Shown piece by piece: positions 8,422 through 17,187 of a stretch of 64,000 nt of DNA (position 1 is the stretch's first letter; the number at the start of each line of letters is the position of its first letter). The notes beneath the pieces were generated by a model. The model saw only the letters and a program-made list of their open reading frames with translations. It was not told where the DNA came from and searched no databases. A program made the translations under genes and the position numbers. The DNA comes from Bacteroidales bacterium. Lineage in GTDB: Bacteria > Bacteroidota > Bacteroidia > Bacteroidales > F082. The stretch is from the NCBI GenBank assembly GCA_028696715.1, contig JAQVGO010000002.1, positions 1 to 64,000 of the forward strand. The letters run 5' to 3'.

Positions 8422-8970
8422 ATGAAAAGACTTACCTTCTTGATTATAACATTTTTATGCACTTTTGGTCTGATGGCACAAAGTAGTTTTTACGATTTTG
8501 TGGTGAAAGACATTGATGGAAACGAATTTTCTTTGTCCAGTTTAAAAGGCAAAAAAGTAATGGTGGTAAACACTGCAAGCAAGTGTGGCCTGACACCACA
8601 GTACGAAAAACTTGAAAAGCTTTATCAGGAATATGGTTCTGAAAGCTTTGTAATCATTGGATTTCCGGCCAATAATTTCATGAATCAGGAGCCGGGAACC
8701 GAAGCAGAGATCAAAGAATTTTGTACCCTCAATTATGGTGTCAGCTTTCCAATGATGTCGAAAATTTCTGTTAAAGGTGATGATATTCATCCACTTTACG
8801 AATGGTTGACAAGTAAAGAAAAAAATGGTTTTGAAGATTCAAGCGTCGGCTGGAATTTTCAAAAATATCTGATTGATGAAAACGGAAAGCTGGTAAAGGT
8901 GGTCAAACCGCGCACCGATCCTTATGATGAAAGCATAATTGCCTGGCTAACCAATAAATCCGGCCAATAA
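8422..8970 (+). CDS. exported glutathione peroxidase-like thiol peroxidase
   Basis: 182 aa with an N-terminal signal sequence (residues 1-20, ending LMAQ), so it probably acts in the periplasm. The peroxidatic Cys55 sits in TASKCGLT and the likely resolving Cys101 in EFCTLNYGVSFP, as in thioredoxin-dependent members of the family. The tetrad Trp144-Asn145 is kept (GWNFQKYL). The catalytic Gln of FPCNQF is replaced by Asn85 and the neighbouring Cys by Ala83 (FPANNF). The ATG at 8422 starts the signal peptide; a longer frame begins at 8338. Two hairpin terminators follow. Confidence 0.85.
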   Translation: MKRLTFLIITFLCTFGLMAQSSFYDFVVKDIDGNEFSLSSLKGKKVMVVNTASKCGLTPQYEKLEKLYQEYGSESFVIIGFPANNFMNQEPGTEAEIKEFCTLNYGVSFPMMSKISVKGDDIHPLYEWLTSKEKNGFEDSSVGWNFQKYLIDENGKLVKVVKPRTDPYDESIIAWLTNKSGQ

Positions 8971-8992
8971 GACCGGATTCAATTGGTTTTTT
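8951..8992 (+). terminator. rho-independent terminator of the peroxidase gene
   Basis: The arms CCAAT...AATCCGG (8951-8963) pair with CCGGATT...ATTGG (8973-8986), followed by a run of T. The stem starts inside the last codons of the peroxidase gene. Confidence 0.7.
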
Positions 8993-9000
8993 CATGATGG

Positions 9001-9035
9001 AGAGGTCATCTTATCTTAGGTGACCTCTTTTTATT
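9001..9035. terminator. second hairpin between convergent genes
   Basis: A perfect 8-bp stem AGAGGTCA (9001-9008) / TGACCTCT (9021-9028) is followed by TTTTT on the plus strand. It lies just outside the stop of the convergent amidohydrolase gene. Confidence 0.65.
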
Positions 9036-10674
9036 TTTCATAGACCAGTTCACCAGAAACACAAAGAGTAATCACCTTTGTTTCAAGTATTTGATCTTCA
9101 TCAGCTTTCATAATATCCGTATCCAAAACAACGAAATCAGCTGCTTTTCCGATTTCAATGCTGCCCTTGCTATTTTCCTCAAAAATTCCTTTGGCAGCCC
9201 AAATGGTAATGGAACGCAAAGCATCTTCGCGAGTTAGAGCGTTCTCCATCTGAAATCCTTCGGCAGGAATACCCTGGCTGTTTTTCCTGAAAACAGCTGA
9301 ATAAAAGGTTTTTAAGGGGTCAACATCCTCAATTGGAAAATCAGTTCCATTGATCAGCCATCCATTTTCATTTAAAAGTGTTTGCTGTGCATAAGCTCCT
9401 TTTATTCGCTCATTTCCAATGCGATCTGGCACCCAAAGCATATCCGAAGTTGCGTGTGTGCTCTGAATTGAAGGAATGATTTTGAATTTACCAAACATTT
9501 CAAAGTCGTCAGGATGTACAATTTGAGCATGTTCGATACGCCATCTGCGGTCATTTTGTTCTGGCAAAAACTTACTGTAAAGATTTAAAACATAACGGTT
9601 TGCAGCATCACCAATGGCGTGGGTATTCACCTGAAAACCTTTTTCAAATGCACGTTTGCAAATATCTTCATAAAACTCATCGGCAAAAAGTTTGATTCCA
9701 TAGCTGTTTGATGCATCATTATAGGGTTCAATCAGCCAGGCTCCTCGCGAACCCAAGGCACCATCGGCATACAGCTTAACAGCAGTAATGGAAAGCCTCT
9801 CACCAAATTGAGGACCTCTCGGCATAAAATAGTCCAGGGTAAGGCTGTCAGGATCAAGCATGGCATTGATTTTCATTTTTAAGCTTCCCTCCTTCTGCAG
9901 GCGGTCAATCAACTTAATCTTTGAAAGCGGCAAACCTGCATCAACAACACCTGACAAACCTTTGCCAAAGCATGAGTCCTGTGCAGCTAACAGCGCTTTG
10001 ATTTGTTCCTGTTCGGTCAATGTTGGGATCAATTTTTTCACGGGTTCTTCCGCATTATCAATAAGAATCCCACTTGGGGAACCATCTTTATGCAATTGCA
10101 CCTCACCACCTTCAATAATAGTTTTTTCATCAATTCCAGCTGCTTCGAGGGCTGCTTTGCTGGCCAGGGCGGCATGTCCATCAATTCTTATCAGAAATAC
10201 CTTTTTTCCAGGAAAGTGCTTCTCTAGCATGGCATTATCCGGAAATTGCTTTTCGGGCCAACGATTCTGATCCCAGCCCCTGCCCAAAAGCCAATCGGAC
10301 GTATTTGATGCTTCATGCGATTCCAGCCTTTCTATCACCTCTTCAAATGATTGACTTCCGGCTAGTTCGGCATACCTGATCAAATTTTCACCATAACCCA
10401 TGAAGTGACAATGGCCGTCAATAAATCCTGGAAAAACAGCTTTGCCTTCAGCATTTGTAATTTTTTCTGAAGTATATGTGTTTAAAATTTCTGCCGAGCT
10501 ACCAACTGCAACAAACTTTCCATCGGCAACAGCAAATGCCTGCTGCTTCGAAAAAGCAGAATCAACGGTATAAATTGTCGCGTTATGAACGATCAAATCA
10601 ACTTGTATCTTAGAGGAATTACAGGCAGTCATCATAAGTATAATTATCAGATTTTTTATTGATATTATTTTCAT
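9031..10674 (-). CDS. amidohydrolase family lipoprotein (YtcJ-like)
   Basis: 547 aa. The N-terminus has a short hydrophobic stretch ending in MTAC, a plausible lipobox with Cys18, so it may be membrane anchored outside the cytoplasm. The metal-binding GHCHF follows the usual FPGFIDG sequence. TLTG-like regions are absent, but INTHAIGDAANR-type residues (VNTHAIGDAANR) and the late NGTDFPIEDVDP block are typical of the amidohydrolase 3 subfamily, which includes N-substituted formamide deformylase-like enzymes. The substrate is unknown. The length fits the family. The stop lies beside the hairpin shared with the peroxidase gene. Confidence 0.8.
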   Translation of the reverse strand: MKIISIKNLIIILMMTACNSSKIQVDLIVHNATIYTVDSAFSKQQAFAVADGKFVAVGSSAEILNTYTSEKITNAEGKAVFPGFIDGHCHFMGYGENLIRYAELAGSQSFEEVIERLESHEASNTSDWLLGRGWDQNRWPEKQFPDNAMLEKHFPGKKVFLIRIDGHAALASKAALEAAGIDEKTIIEGGEVQLHKDGSPSGILIDNAEEPVKKLIPTLTEQEQIKALLAAQDSCFGKGLSGVVDAGLPLSKIKLIDRLQKEGSLKMKINAMLDPDSLTLDYFMPRGPQFGERLSITAVKLYADGALGSRGAWLIEPYNDASNSYGIKLFADEFYEDICKRAFEKGFQVNTHAIGDAANRYVLNLYSKFLPEQNDRRWRIEHAQIVHPDDFEMFGKFKIIPSIQSTHATSDMLWVPDRIGNERIKGAYAQQTLLNENGWLINGTDFPIEDVDPLKTFYSAVFRKNSQGIPAEGFQMENALTREDALRSITIWAAKGIFEENSKGSIEIGKAADFVVLDTDIMKADEDQILETKVITLCVSGELVYEK

Positions 10675-10725
10675 TTTGAATAAGTTATGTAATATTCTGA
10701 ATATTGGTTATTATCATTTTCAGTT

Positions 10726-11481
10726 TTAACCTTCATAAGCCAATCCAAAATAACGATCAATAGTTTTGTTTTCGATCATTTGCTTTGGTGTTCCGGATAT
10801 GAGTGGTAATTTGGGTGCCATCAACCAAAGTGTGTCAACGTGTTTCAAAATCATATCCAAATCATGTGAGCTCAAAAGTATTGTCTTTTGAGTATCAGCA
10901 CTTAATTTCTTTAAAAGTTTCAACAAATTTAACTTGCTTGGATAATCCAAAAACGCAGCAGGCTCATCAAACAAAATTAATGGGGTGTCTTGTGCCAAAG
11001 CCTTAGCAATCAAAACTTTCTGCTTTTCGCCATCACTAAGACTTCTAAACAATCTGGATGCAAACTGTTCTATACCAGCCATTTCCATGCTTTCAGTTAT
11101 GATTTGTTTGTCAGCTTGGTTCATCTTCATCCACTGGTTGATATAAGGATAACGACCGGTAGCCACAAGATCGAAAACAGTTAGATACGCTTCTGATATT
11201 CGATCAGTGAAAACAATGCTTAAGAGTTTGGATAACTGATGTAAATTCAAAGATTTCAATGCTTTACCTGCAATTTCGATGCGGCCATTCAGGGCAGGCT
11301 GCATTCCGGCAATGGTTCTGAACAATGTTGACTTTCCGGCTCCGTTAGGGCCACTCAATGCTACCATTTCTCCTTTATTTACCAGGGCTTCGATAGGAGG
11401 AGTTAAGGCAACGACCTCTTTGTGTTTACCCTGAGCCTTATAACCAATTTGCAATTGATGCAATTTTAACATTTCTGTCAT
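10726..11481 (-). CDS. metal-chelate ABC transporter, ATP-binding protein (FecE/BtuD-like)
   Basis: 251 aa. Walker A GPNGAGKST is at 44-52, the ABC signature is LSDGE (variant of LSGGQ), Walker B is LILFDEPAAFLD, and the switch His is in LLSSHDLD. It powers the permease encoded immediately upstream. The ATG at 11479-11481 overlaps the permease stop (ATGA). A longer frame to 11610 would run back through the permease gene and was rejected. This is the last gene of a four-gene minus-strand operon. The cargo is probably an iron-siderophore, haem or cobalamin, which sequence alone does not separate. Confidence 0.9.
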   Translation of the reverse strand: MTEMLKLHQLQIGYKAQGKHKEVVALTPPIEALVNKGEMVALSGPNGAGKSTLFRTIAGMQPALNGRIEIAGKALKSLNLHQLSKLLSIVFTDRISEAYLTVFDLVATGRYPYINQWMKMNQADKQIITESMEMAGIEQFASRLFRSLSDGEKQKVLIAKALAQDTPLILFDEPAAFLDYPSKLNLLKLLKKLSADTQKTILLSSHDLDMILKHVDTLWLMAPKLPLISGTPKQMIENKTIDRYFGLAYEG

Positions 11482-12521
11482 GATACTAGTGAATTGGATC
11501 TGTGCTGACGCAGCATGACAGCAATTACAAATGGGGCACCAATAAGGGAAGTAACTGCATTTATGGGTAAGCTTCCTTCTATTCCGGGCAGTCGTGCTAT
11601 TAAATTGCATACAAGTGCCAGGATGATTCCTGTTCCTATAGAGGCCGGAATCAGCACTAAATGATTACTGGTTTTGAATAAGTTACGTGCAATATGAGGC
11701 ACTGCCAGACCAATAAATGCGATAGGCCCGGCATAAGCTGTGATTATGGCAGTGAGGTATCCTGCAAGCAAAATGACTATTCGGGTAATCAAGTGAGTAT
11801 TTAAACCCAGGTTCTCCGCATACCTTTCTCCTAACAATAACAAATTCAATGATTTAGATAAAAATACACTGAAGATCAATCCAATGGAAATGGCCGTTAC
11901 AAAATAAGGAATTTGTGCCCTGCTAACACCTGAAAACGTTCCCATTCCCCAAATAACAAATGCCTGAATATCCTCTTTACGGCTATAAAAGCGCAATAAG
12001 CCTGTTATGGATCCTGCAAGATAAGCAATCATTATTCCGATAATCAACAAGCTTACGATATGATTTACTCTGGAGCTGGCAGCCATTAAAAAGAATAATA
12101 CAGCCACTGCTCCAGCCATGGCAGCCAAACTAATACCTAAATTTCCTATCCAGCCCAATGATGAGATAAGCGATCCGGCAAAACTCCCGCTCAAAAACAA
12201 TAGCAAAGCTACGCCCAGGCTGGCACCACTGCTGATACCCAAAATGGAAGGATCAGCAAGCGGATTTCTAAACAAAGTTTGTAACAATAATCCGGCTACT
12301 GCCAGACCAGCACCAGCAAAAACTGCCACTAACAATTGTGGAATTCGGTAATCCCAAATTATTAGGGATTCGCCGGTAAATCCCTTTTCGTCAGAAAATA
12401 AAACCTGTATAACTTTCTGTGGTTCAATCAATACCGATCCCCATAATATGTTTGCCATCATCAAAAGGATGATTCCCAAACCAATCAGCAAAAAAATACT
12501 TACCAATCGCTTATTCGACAT
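11478..12521 (-). CDS. metal-chelate ABC transporter permease (FecCD/BtuC family)
   Basis: 347 aa, about ten hydrophobic helices. The family-typical segments are RIPQLLVAVFAGAGLAVAG near residue 55, the NPLADPSILGISSGA motif, and the C-terminal GPIAFIGLAVPHIAR coupling region that contacts the ATPase. It forms a homodimeric inner-membrane channel for siderophore, haem or cobalamin uptake. The start overlaps the end of the binding-protein gene by 11 bp, and the stop overlaps the ATPase start, so the three subunits are translationally linked. Confidence 0.92.
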   Translation of the reverse strand: MSNKRLVSIFLLIGLGIILLMMANILWGSVLIEPQKVIQVLFSDEKGFTGESLIIWDYRIPQLLVAVFAGAGLAVAGLLLQTLFRNPLADPSILGISSGASLGVALLLFLSGSFAGSLISSLGWIGNLGISLAAMAGAVAVLFFLMAASSRVNHIVSLLIIGIMIAYLAGSITGLLRFYSRKEDIQAFVIWGMGTFSGVSRAQIPYFVTAISIGLIFSVFLSKSLNLLLLGERYAENLGLNTHLITRIVILLAGYLTAIITAYAGPIAFIGLAVPHIARNLFKTSNHLVLIPASIGTGIILALVCNLIARLPGIEGSLPINAVTSLIGAPFVIAVMLRQHRSNSLVS

Positions 12522-13659
12522 GGGTTTCCTGTTTTAATAATTGATGATAAACTGGTTTGTGATCAGGTAATAAATGGGGGTGAAAAATAGCAATAAAATC
12601 CGCTAAAACCACCTGAGGTTGAAACTGACTTGTTTCGAAATAAGCTGTTTTATAGGTGTTACAAAAAATGATCTTTCTGTTTTGAAAGGATTTGAATCCT
12701 GCGTAAATCTCATTTTCCTTCTTCAAATCCTCATAAGAATAAGATGCATCCGTGAAATGGGCAATCCGCCAGAAATCAGCCTCTGAGGCTTGCGAAATAA
12801 TGGTTTCTATATCCAAGGCAACACTACCGGTAGCACTGTTTTCCTTCCAGATATAATCAGCTCCGGCATCCTTAAAAATCGTTGCCAGATAGCTTTTCCC
12901 TCCCGGAACATACCATTGCTCATTAAAGGCCTTGTCTGACATGATCGTAACTCTTTGTACAGTATCCTTGATTAAAGATTTCAGCTCAAAGTATTCACTC
13001 TCAATGCGATTAAACCAATTTTCAGTAGTTTCCTCCTCTCCAGTAAGCCATCCAATCACCCTTAGCCATTCGGCCCGGCCCAAAGGACTGTCTTCGAAAT
13101 AATCCGGCCACATAAAAAGCTGAATTCCTGTTCGTTTCAATTGATCCAGACTGCCTTCCGGTCCTGGTGAATACAAAATCAATTCAGGCTGCAAACTAAT
13201 TGTCTTCTCAAAATCCAGTTGGCCATTTTTCATTACATCCTCTACAGATCCTTTTGCCAGCAGCTCCTTCATCACACTATCATACACAAAGTCTGCCTCA
13301 GAAATGCCCAAAATAATTTGCTGTTTCCCAATCTTCAAAAGTGGAGCCCATTGTGTTGATGAAAGCGCAATTAAACCATTAACAGGAGTTATAATTCTCT
13401 GAATTTCTGCATATTCATCAGGAATCTCTGCATTCGAATCCTGCAACAAATAACTGGTTACATCATTTGCATAGGGAGCGTGTATCTCTAACAAGATTCC
13501 AGCCTCAACTTGTTCAGCTTTAATCATTTGGGCATGTCGCATTAAATTATTAGTGACACTATGCTTATTCTCAGGCGTAGTGAACTTACACCCCACCATA
13601 ATGAACAGGAGAAAAAAGTAACTCATGCAAATTCTTAAGAATACTTTTTTCGCTGCCAT
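12511..13659 (-). CDS. periplasmic-binding lipoprotein of metal-chelate ABC importer (FecB/BtuF-like)
   Basis: 382 aa. Signal peptide with lipobox ending MVGC (about residue 24), so the mature protein is lipid anchored. The two lobes typical of cluster A binding proteins are visible: the first around LSSTQWAPLLKIGKQQIILG, the second after PELILYSPG with a long linking helix and TVQRVTIMSDKAFNEQWYVPGGKSY. The end contains the FCNTYKTAYFETSQFQPQVVLADF block seen in FecB-type proteins. The ATG at 13657-13659 is one base after the stop of the GroES-like gene; an upstream in-frame start at 13728 lies inside that gene. Confidence 0.85.
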   Translation of the reverse strand: MAAKKVFLRICMSYFFLLFIMVGCKFTTPENKHSVTNNLMRHAQMIKAEQVEAGILLEIHAPYANDVTSYLLQDSNAEIPDEYAEIQRIITPVNGLIALSSTQWAPLLKIGKQQIILGISEADFVYDSVMKELLAKGSVEDVMKNGQLDFEKTISLQPELILYSPGPEGSLDQLKRTGIQLFMWPDYFEDSPLGRAEWLRVIGWLTGEEETTENWFNRIESEYFELKSLIKDTVQRVTIMSDKAFNEQWYVPGGKSYLATIFKDAGADYIWKENSATGSVALDIETIISQASEADFWRIAHFTDASYSYEDLKKENEIYAGFKSFQNRKIIFCNTYKTAYFETSQFQPQVVLADFIAIFHPHLLPDHKPVYHQLLKQETHVE

Positions 13660-13660
13660 A

Positions 13661-14032
13661 TCATTGAAAATCTTCACGTTCCAATAAAAGGATGGCATGA
13701 TGGGGAACGATAAAATATTTTTCGCCATTAAAATGTACTTCTATCGCTCCTTTCTGCAAAAAAATTGCCTTATCCCCCACTTGAGCCTGTAAAGGAAGAT
13801 AGCGCGTTAATTCGCCATTCTGTTGCTTCCAGGGTTCGGCATCAATATCCTGTGGAAGTGGAATCGGGTAGCCAGGCCCGCATTTTACCACATAACCAGT
13901 TTGAATGTCTTCCTTGGAAGCATATCCGGGCGGTAAAAACAAACCTGTTCTTGTTTTGTCTGGTGAAGATTTTGGTTTTATCAACACACGGTCACCCACA
14001 ACAATAAGCTTATCAAGCTGATCAACCTTCAT
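13661..14032 (-). CDS. GroES-like co-chaperone family protein
   Basis: 123 aa, longer than the roughly 95-residue GroES. The beginning (VGDRVLIKPKSSPDKTRTGLFLPPG) and the end (KAIFLQKGAIEVHFNGEKYFIVPHHAILLLE) match the GroES fold. Between them is an extra 30-residue segment around PIPLPQDIDAEPW. The mobile-loop region that contacts GroEL is present but atypical (YASKEDIQTG). No groEL is nearby. It is the first gene of the importer operon, one base from the binding-protein start. A minus-strand TActTTTG box lies at 14069-14076. A GroEL partner role is not assured. Confidence 0.75.
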   Translation of the reverse strand: MKVDQLDKLIVVGDRVLIKPKSSPDKTRTGLFLPPGYASKEDIQTGYVVKCGPGYPIPLPQDIDAEPWKQQNGELTRYLPLQAQVGDKAIFLQKGAIEVHFNGEKYFIVPHHAILLLEREDFQ

Positions 14033-14068
14033 GAATGCATGATTTTTTTAGCATTATTTTTGATAGCT

Positions 14069-14076
14069 CAAAAGTA
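14069..14076 (-). promoter_or_regulatory. candidate -7 promoter box for GroES-like/ABC importer operon
   Basis: The plus-strand CAAAAGTA reads TACTTTTG on the minus strand, a match to the Bacteroidota TAnnTTTG box, about 37 bp before the start codon. No convincing -33 box was found. Confidence 0.4.
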
Positions 14077-14157
14077 CAAAAAGGAAGGCAACTGTCTCAC
14101 ATTCCCAAAAATTATGGATACTTTTGTCTGTTGAATCAGCAAAGAAATAGTGCTACC

Positions 14158-14469
14158 ATGAGATTTATCTTATTCAGAACCAATAAGCCCAGAAGATTTT
14201 CCTATCGTCCGCGTTATTATGATGCGGACAAAGAAGCTCTTGAACGGCGCAAAGCCGAGATGGGCCTGGAAGCCAAGCTTACTGAACAGGAAGCCAGAAG
14301 AATGCGTATGTCAGCCAGATGGCGTAAACAAAATCCGGCCAGCTTTGAAGACAAGTACAAACGAACAAGTTTCATCATTTATGGTTCTGTTGTGCTGCTG
14401 GGCATTTATGTTATCTTCTTTACCGATTTTATTGATAACCTTATCCGTGCTTTCGGACTGACGATCTAA
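14158..14469 (+). CDS. small membrane protein, unknown function
   Basis: 103 aa. The first 70 residues are very rich in Arg, Lys and Glu (RRKAEMGLEAKLTEQEARRMRM region). One membrane segment follows (about 73-95, IIYGSVVLLGIYVIFF), and the protein ends with a short amphipathic tail. It has no recognised catalytic motif. The ATG at 14158 is preferred because a TACTTTTG promoter-like box lies at 14119-14126 and the longer frame to 14035 runs through it. The gene sits 9 bp before mutL, so it is probably its operon partner. A similar short ORF before mutL occurs in other Bacteroidota as far as I recall. Confidence 0.65.
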   Translation: MRFILFRTNKPRRFSYRPRYYDADKEALERRKAEMGLEAKLTEQEARRMRMSARWRKQNPASFEDKYKRTSFIIYGSVVLLGIYVIFFTDFIDNLIRAFGLTI

Positions 14470-14478
14470 ACTGCTGGA

Positions 14479-16335
14479 ATGCTGACAGATATCATAAAAC
14501 TTCTACCCGATTCCGTTGCCAATCAAATTGCTGCGGGCGAAGTAATCCAACGGCCTGCATCGGCTGTTAAAGAGCTGCTTGAGAATGCGTTGGATGCTGG
14601 CGCCACACAGATCGAGCTGATTGTTAAAGATGCCGGAAAAACCCTGATACAGGTGATTGATAACGGATGCGGGATGTCCGAAACTGATGCACGCATGAGT
14701 TTTGAACGTCATGCCACTTCTAAAATCCAGAAAGCCGATGACTTGTTTGCTATTCGTACCATGGGTTTTCGCGGAGAAGCGCTGGCAAGTATTGCTGCCA
14801 TTGCTCAGGTTGAATTAAAATCAAAGCGTAATGAAGATGAGCTTGGTACTCAAATAAATATTGAAGGTTCTGTTGTTAAAAGTCAAACGCCGGTAGCCAT
14901 GAAGGATGGCACTCAGATTGCAGTTAAAAATTTATTTTTTAACGTTCCTGCCCGACGCAACTTCCTGAAATCCAATCCCGCCGAAATGAGGCACATCGTG
15001 GAAGAGTTCCATCGCGTAAGCCTGATGCACCCTGAAGTATCTTTTAGTCTGGTTAGTAACGACAAACAAATTTTTCACCTCAATGCCGGCAATCTGAAAC
15101 AACGCATCGTTGGTTTGTTTGGTAATGCGTACAACGAAAGGCTGCTACCTGTGTCGCAACAAGCAGATACTGTTAACATCCAGGGATTTATTGGCAAGGC
15201 GGTTTATGCCAAAAAGACACGCGGCGAGCAGTATTTCTTTGTCAACGAAAGATATATCCGGCATCCCTACCTGCATCATGCCATCGAAAATGCATTTCAA
15301 GAGCTATTACCAAAAGACAGTTTTCCTACTTATTTTATTAATATCCAAGTAGATCCTTCTGAAATAGACATCAATATTCACCCTACAAAAACAGAAGTAA
15401 ATTTTCAGGATACCAAGCTCATTTATGCCATTTTGCACGCAGCAGTAAAAAAAACGATTGGACAGCACAATCTGTCGCCCATGATCGACTTTGATGAGCC
15501 AAATGAAACTAAAATTGATTTTGGTGAAATCAGCAGGGCAAATCGTCCGGTGAATCCTCCATCCATTTCGATAGATCGTAGTTTTAATCCCTTTCACCAA
15601 ACTGATTCACACAGCTTTAAACCAGAAACTGCCCGCACTGATCGAGACAAAGAAAATTGGCGGGTGCTTTACGGAGATGAACAACCTGAGGGTCAGATTT
15701 TTAACAACCAAACTGATAGTCAAACCTCAATAAATAAACAAACCGAAAACGATGTTTTTTCCAGTAACAATCGCTTTCTACAATTGCGCAAAAGCTATAT
15801 TATAACTGCCATACGGAGCGGTTTGATGGTTATTGATCAGCACCTGGCACACAGTCGTATTCTTTATGAAAAATACCTGAAACAACTTGAAAGAGGTATG
15901 CAGGGCTCACAACAGGAACTCTTTCCGCAACAGATCAGACTCAACAGTGATGATGCAGCTGTTTTATTGGAAATCATCCAGGAATTAGCCATTCTTGGCT
16001 ATCAAATCAATCCGATAAGCAGCAATATCTTTGTTGTGAATGGAACACCTGATGGATTGAAAGATAAAGATATACAAGAGTTAATTGAACTGATGATTGA
16101 ACAATACAAACGCAATGCGCTTGACTTGCAACTTCAAAAAAAACTCAATCTTGCCCGCACCATGGCATCGCAAACGGCTGTAAAATATGGTCAGTCATTA
16201 AGTGAACAGGAAATGACCTCACTAATCGATCAATTATTTGCTTGTCAGGTTCCGGAAGTGAGTCCGGACGGGCACAAAATTATTGTTACTTTGCCGCTTG
16301 ATCAACTTCAACAACTTTTCAAACAGACCCTATGA
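14479..16335 (+). CDS. mutL: DNA mismatch repair protein MutL
   Basis: 618 aa. The N-terminal GHKL ATPase carries NQIAAGEVIQRP, ELLENALDAGA (with the catalytic Glu), DNGCGM, and TMGFRGEALASIAAI. A linker of about 120 residues precedes the C-terminal dimerisation domain (about 430-618). MutL couples MutS mismatch recognition to strand removal. In the C-terminal domain the endonuclease motif DQHA-x2-E-x4-E is degenerate (DQHLAHSRILYE, about 452-463; the first Glu is Ser) and no CPHGRP box is seen, so intrinsic nicking activity is doubtful. The ATG is 9 bp after the small membrane protein, and the stop overlaps the rhomboid ATG. Confidence 0.97.
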   Translation: MLTDIIKLLPDSVANQIAAGEVIQRPASAVKELLENALDAGATQIELIVKDAGKTLIQVIDNGCGMSETDARMSFERHATSKIQKADDLFAIRTMGFRGEALASIAAIAQVELKSKRNEDELGTQINIEGSVVKSQTPVAMKDGTQIAVKNLFFNVPARRNFLKSNPAEMRHIVEEFHRVSLMHPEVSFSLVSNDKQIFHLNAGNLKQRIVGLFGNAYNERLLPVSQQADTVNIQGFIGKAVYAKKTRGEQYFFVNERYIRHPYLHHAIENAFQELLPKDSFPTYFINIQVDPSEIDINIHPTKTEVNFQDTKLIYAILHAAVKKTIGQHNLSPMIDFDEPNETKIDFGEISRANRPVNPPSISIDRSFNPFHQTDSHSFKPETARTDRDKENWRVLYGDEQPEGQIFNNQTDSQTSINKQTENDVFSSNNRFLQLRKSYIITAIRSGLMVIDQHLAHSRILYEKYLKQLERGMQGSQQELFPQQIRLNSDDAAVLLEIIQELAILGYQINPISSNIFVVNGTPDGLKDKDIQELIELMIEQYKRNALDLQLQKKLNLARTMASQTAVKYGQSLSEQEMTSLIDQLFACQVPEVSPDGHKIIVTLPLDQLQQLFKQTL

Positions 16336-17183
16336 CGCAATTTCAACCGACAGGATTTAAAGTTTTGCCAACAGTGGTAAAAAACTTGCTGATTATCAAT
16401 GGATTGTTCTTTCTTGCAACCATAAGTTTTGGAGATGTATTTAATGTTGATCTAACCAAAATACTTGGGCTTCATTACCTTACTGCCTCAGACTTTAAAC
16501 CTTACCAGTTTGTTACTTATATGTTCATGCACGGTGGATTTGCCCATATTTTGTTTAATATGTTTGCCCTCTGGATGTTTGGTAACACCCTTGAAAATGT
16601 ATGGGGGCCAAGGCGTTTTCTAATTTATTATATGGTAACCGGAATTGGTGCGGGTATGGTTTATTTGATTTGGATCAGTTTTCAGATAAGTCCTGTAATC
16701 AATGAAATTAATACTTTTCTGGAAACCAGAGATTTAGCAGCCTTAGGACAATTTACATCCGAACACACCTTTAGGCTTAATGAGTTTTCAGGAGCTATCT
16801 GGCAGCAATTTCAAGGTTTTGAACAAAGCCTGAGAATTTTATCTGCCAACCCTGAAAACACCCAAGCCATGCAAACAGCTATCAGCTTCATGACTGATTA
16901 CAAGGAATTTTACCTCAATCAGCATGTTGTGGTGGGAGCTTCCGGAGCGGTATTTGGAATTTTACTTGCTTTTGGGATGATGTTTCCGAATGCGGTTATA
17001 TATTTGTATTTTGCTATACCCATAAAAGCAAAATATTTCGTTATTATTTATGGTGCCTTCGAGCTTTTTGAAGGTGTAATGAACAGACCTGGCAGTAATA
17101 TTGCTCATTTTGCGCATTTGGGAGGCATGTTATTTGGTTATCTTTTAATTATGTATTGGAAAAAGAAAGGTGAATTTCGATAA
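16332..17183 (+). CDS. rhomboid-family intramembrane serine protease (first of two)
   Basis: 283 aa, six or seven membrane helices. Rhomboid hallmarks are MFMHGGFAHILFNMFALWMFG, the catalytic Ser204 region GASGAVFG, and the catalytic His in NIAHFAHLGG near residue 256. An extra stretch of about 75 mostly polar residues is inserted between the early helices and the Ser helix (about 115-195). It would cleave transmembrane substrates. The gene overlaps mutL by ATGA and is followed by a second rhomboid after 4 bp. Confidence 0.9.
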   Translation: MTQFQPTGFKVLPTVVKNLLIINGLFFLATISFGDVFNVDLTKILGLHYLTASDFKPYQFVTYMFMHGGFAHILFNMFALWMFGNTLENVWGPRRFLIYYMVTGIGAGMVYLIWISFQISPVINEINTFLETRDLAALGQFTSEHTFRLNEFSGAIWQQFQGFEQSLRILSANPENTQAMQTAISFMTDYKEFYLNQHVVVGASGAVFGILLAFGMMFPNAVIYLYFAIPIKAKYFVIIYGAFELFEGVMNRPGSNIAHFAHLGGMLFGYLLIMYWKKKGEFR

Positions 17184-17187
17184 TATT

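Noticed and set aside
14035..14157. Upstream extension of the small membrane protein
   Set aside because: The promoter-like box at 14119-14126 would be inside the coding region and the added residues have no pattern.
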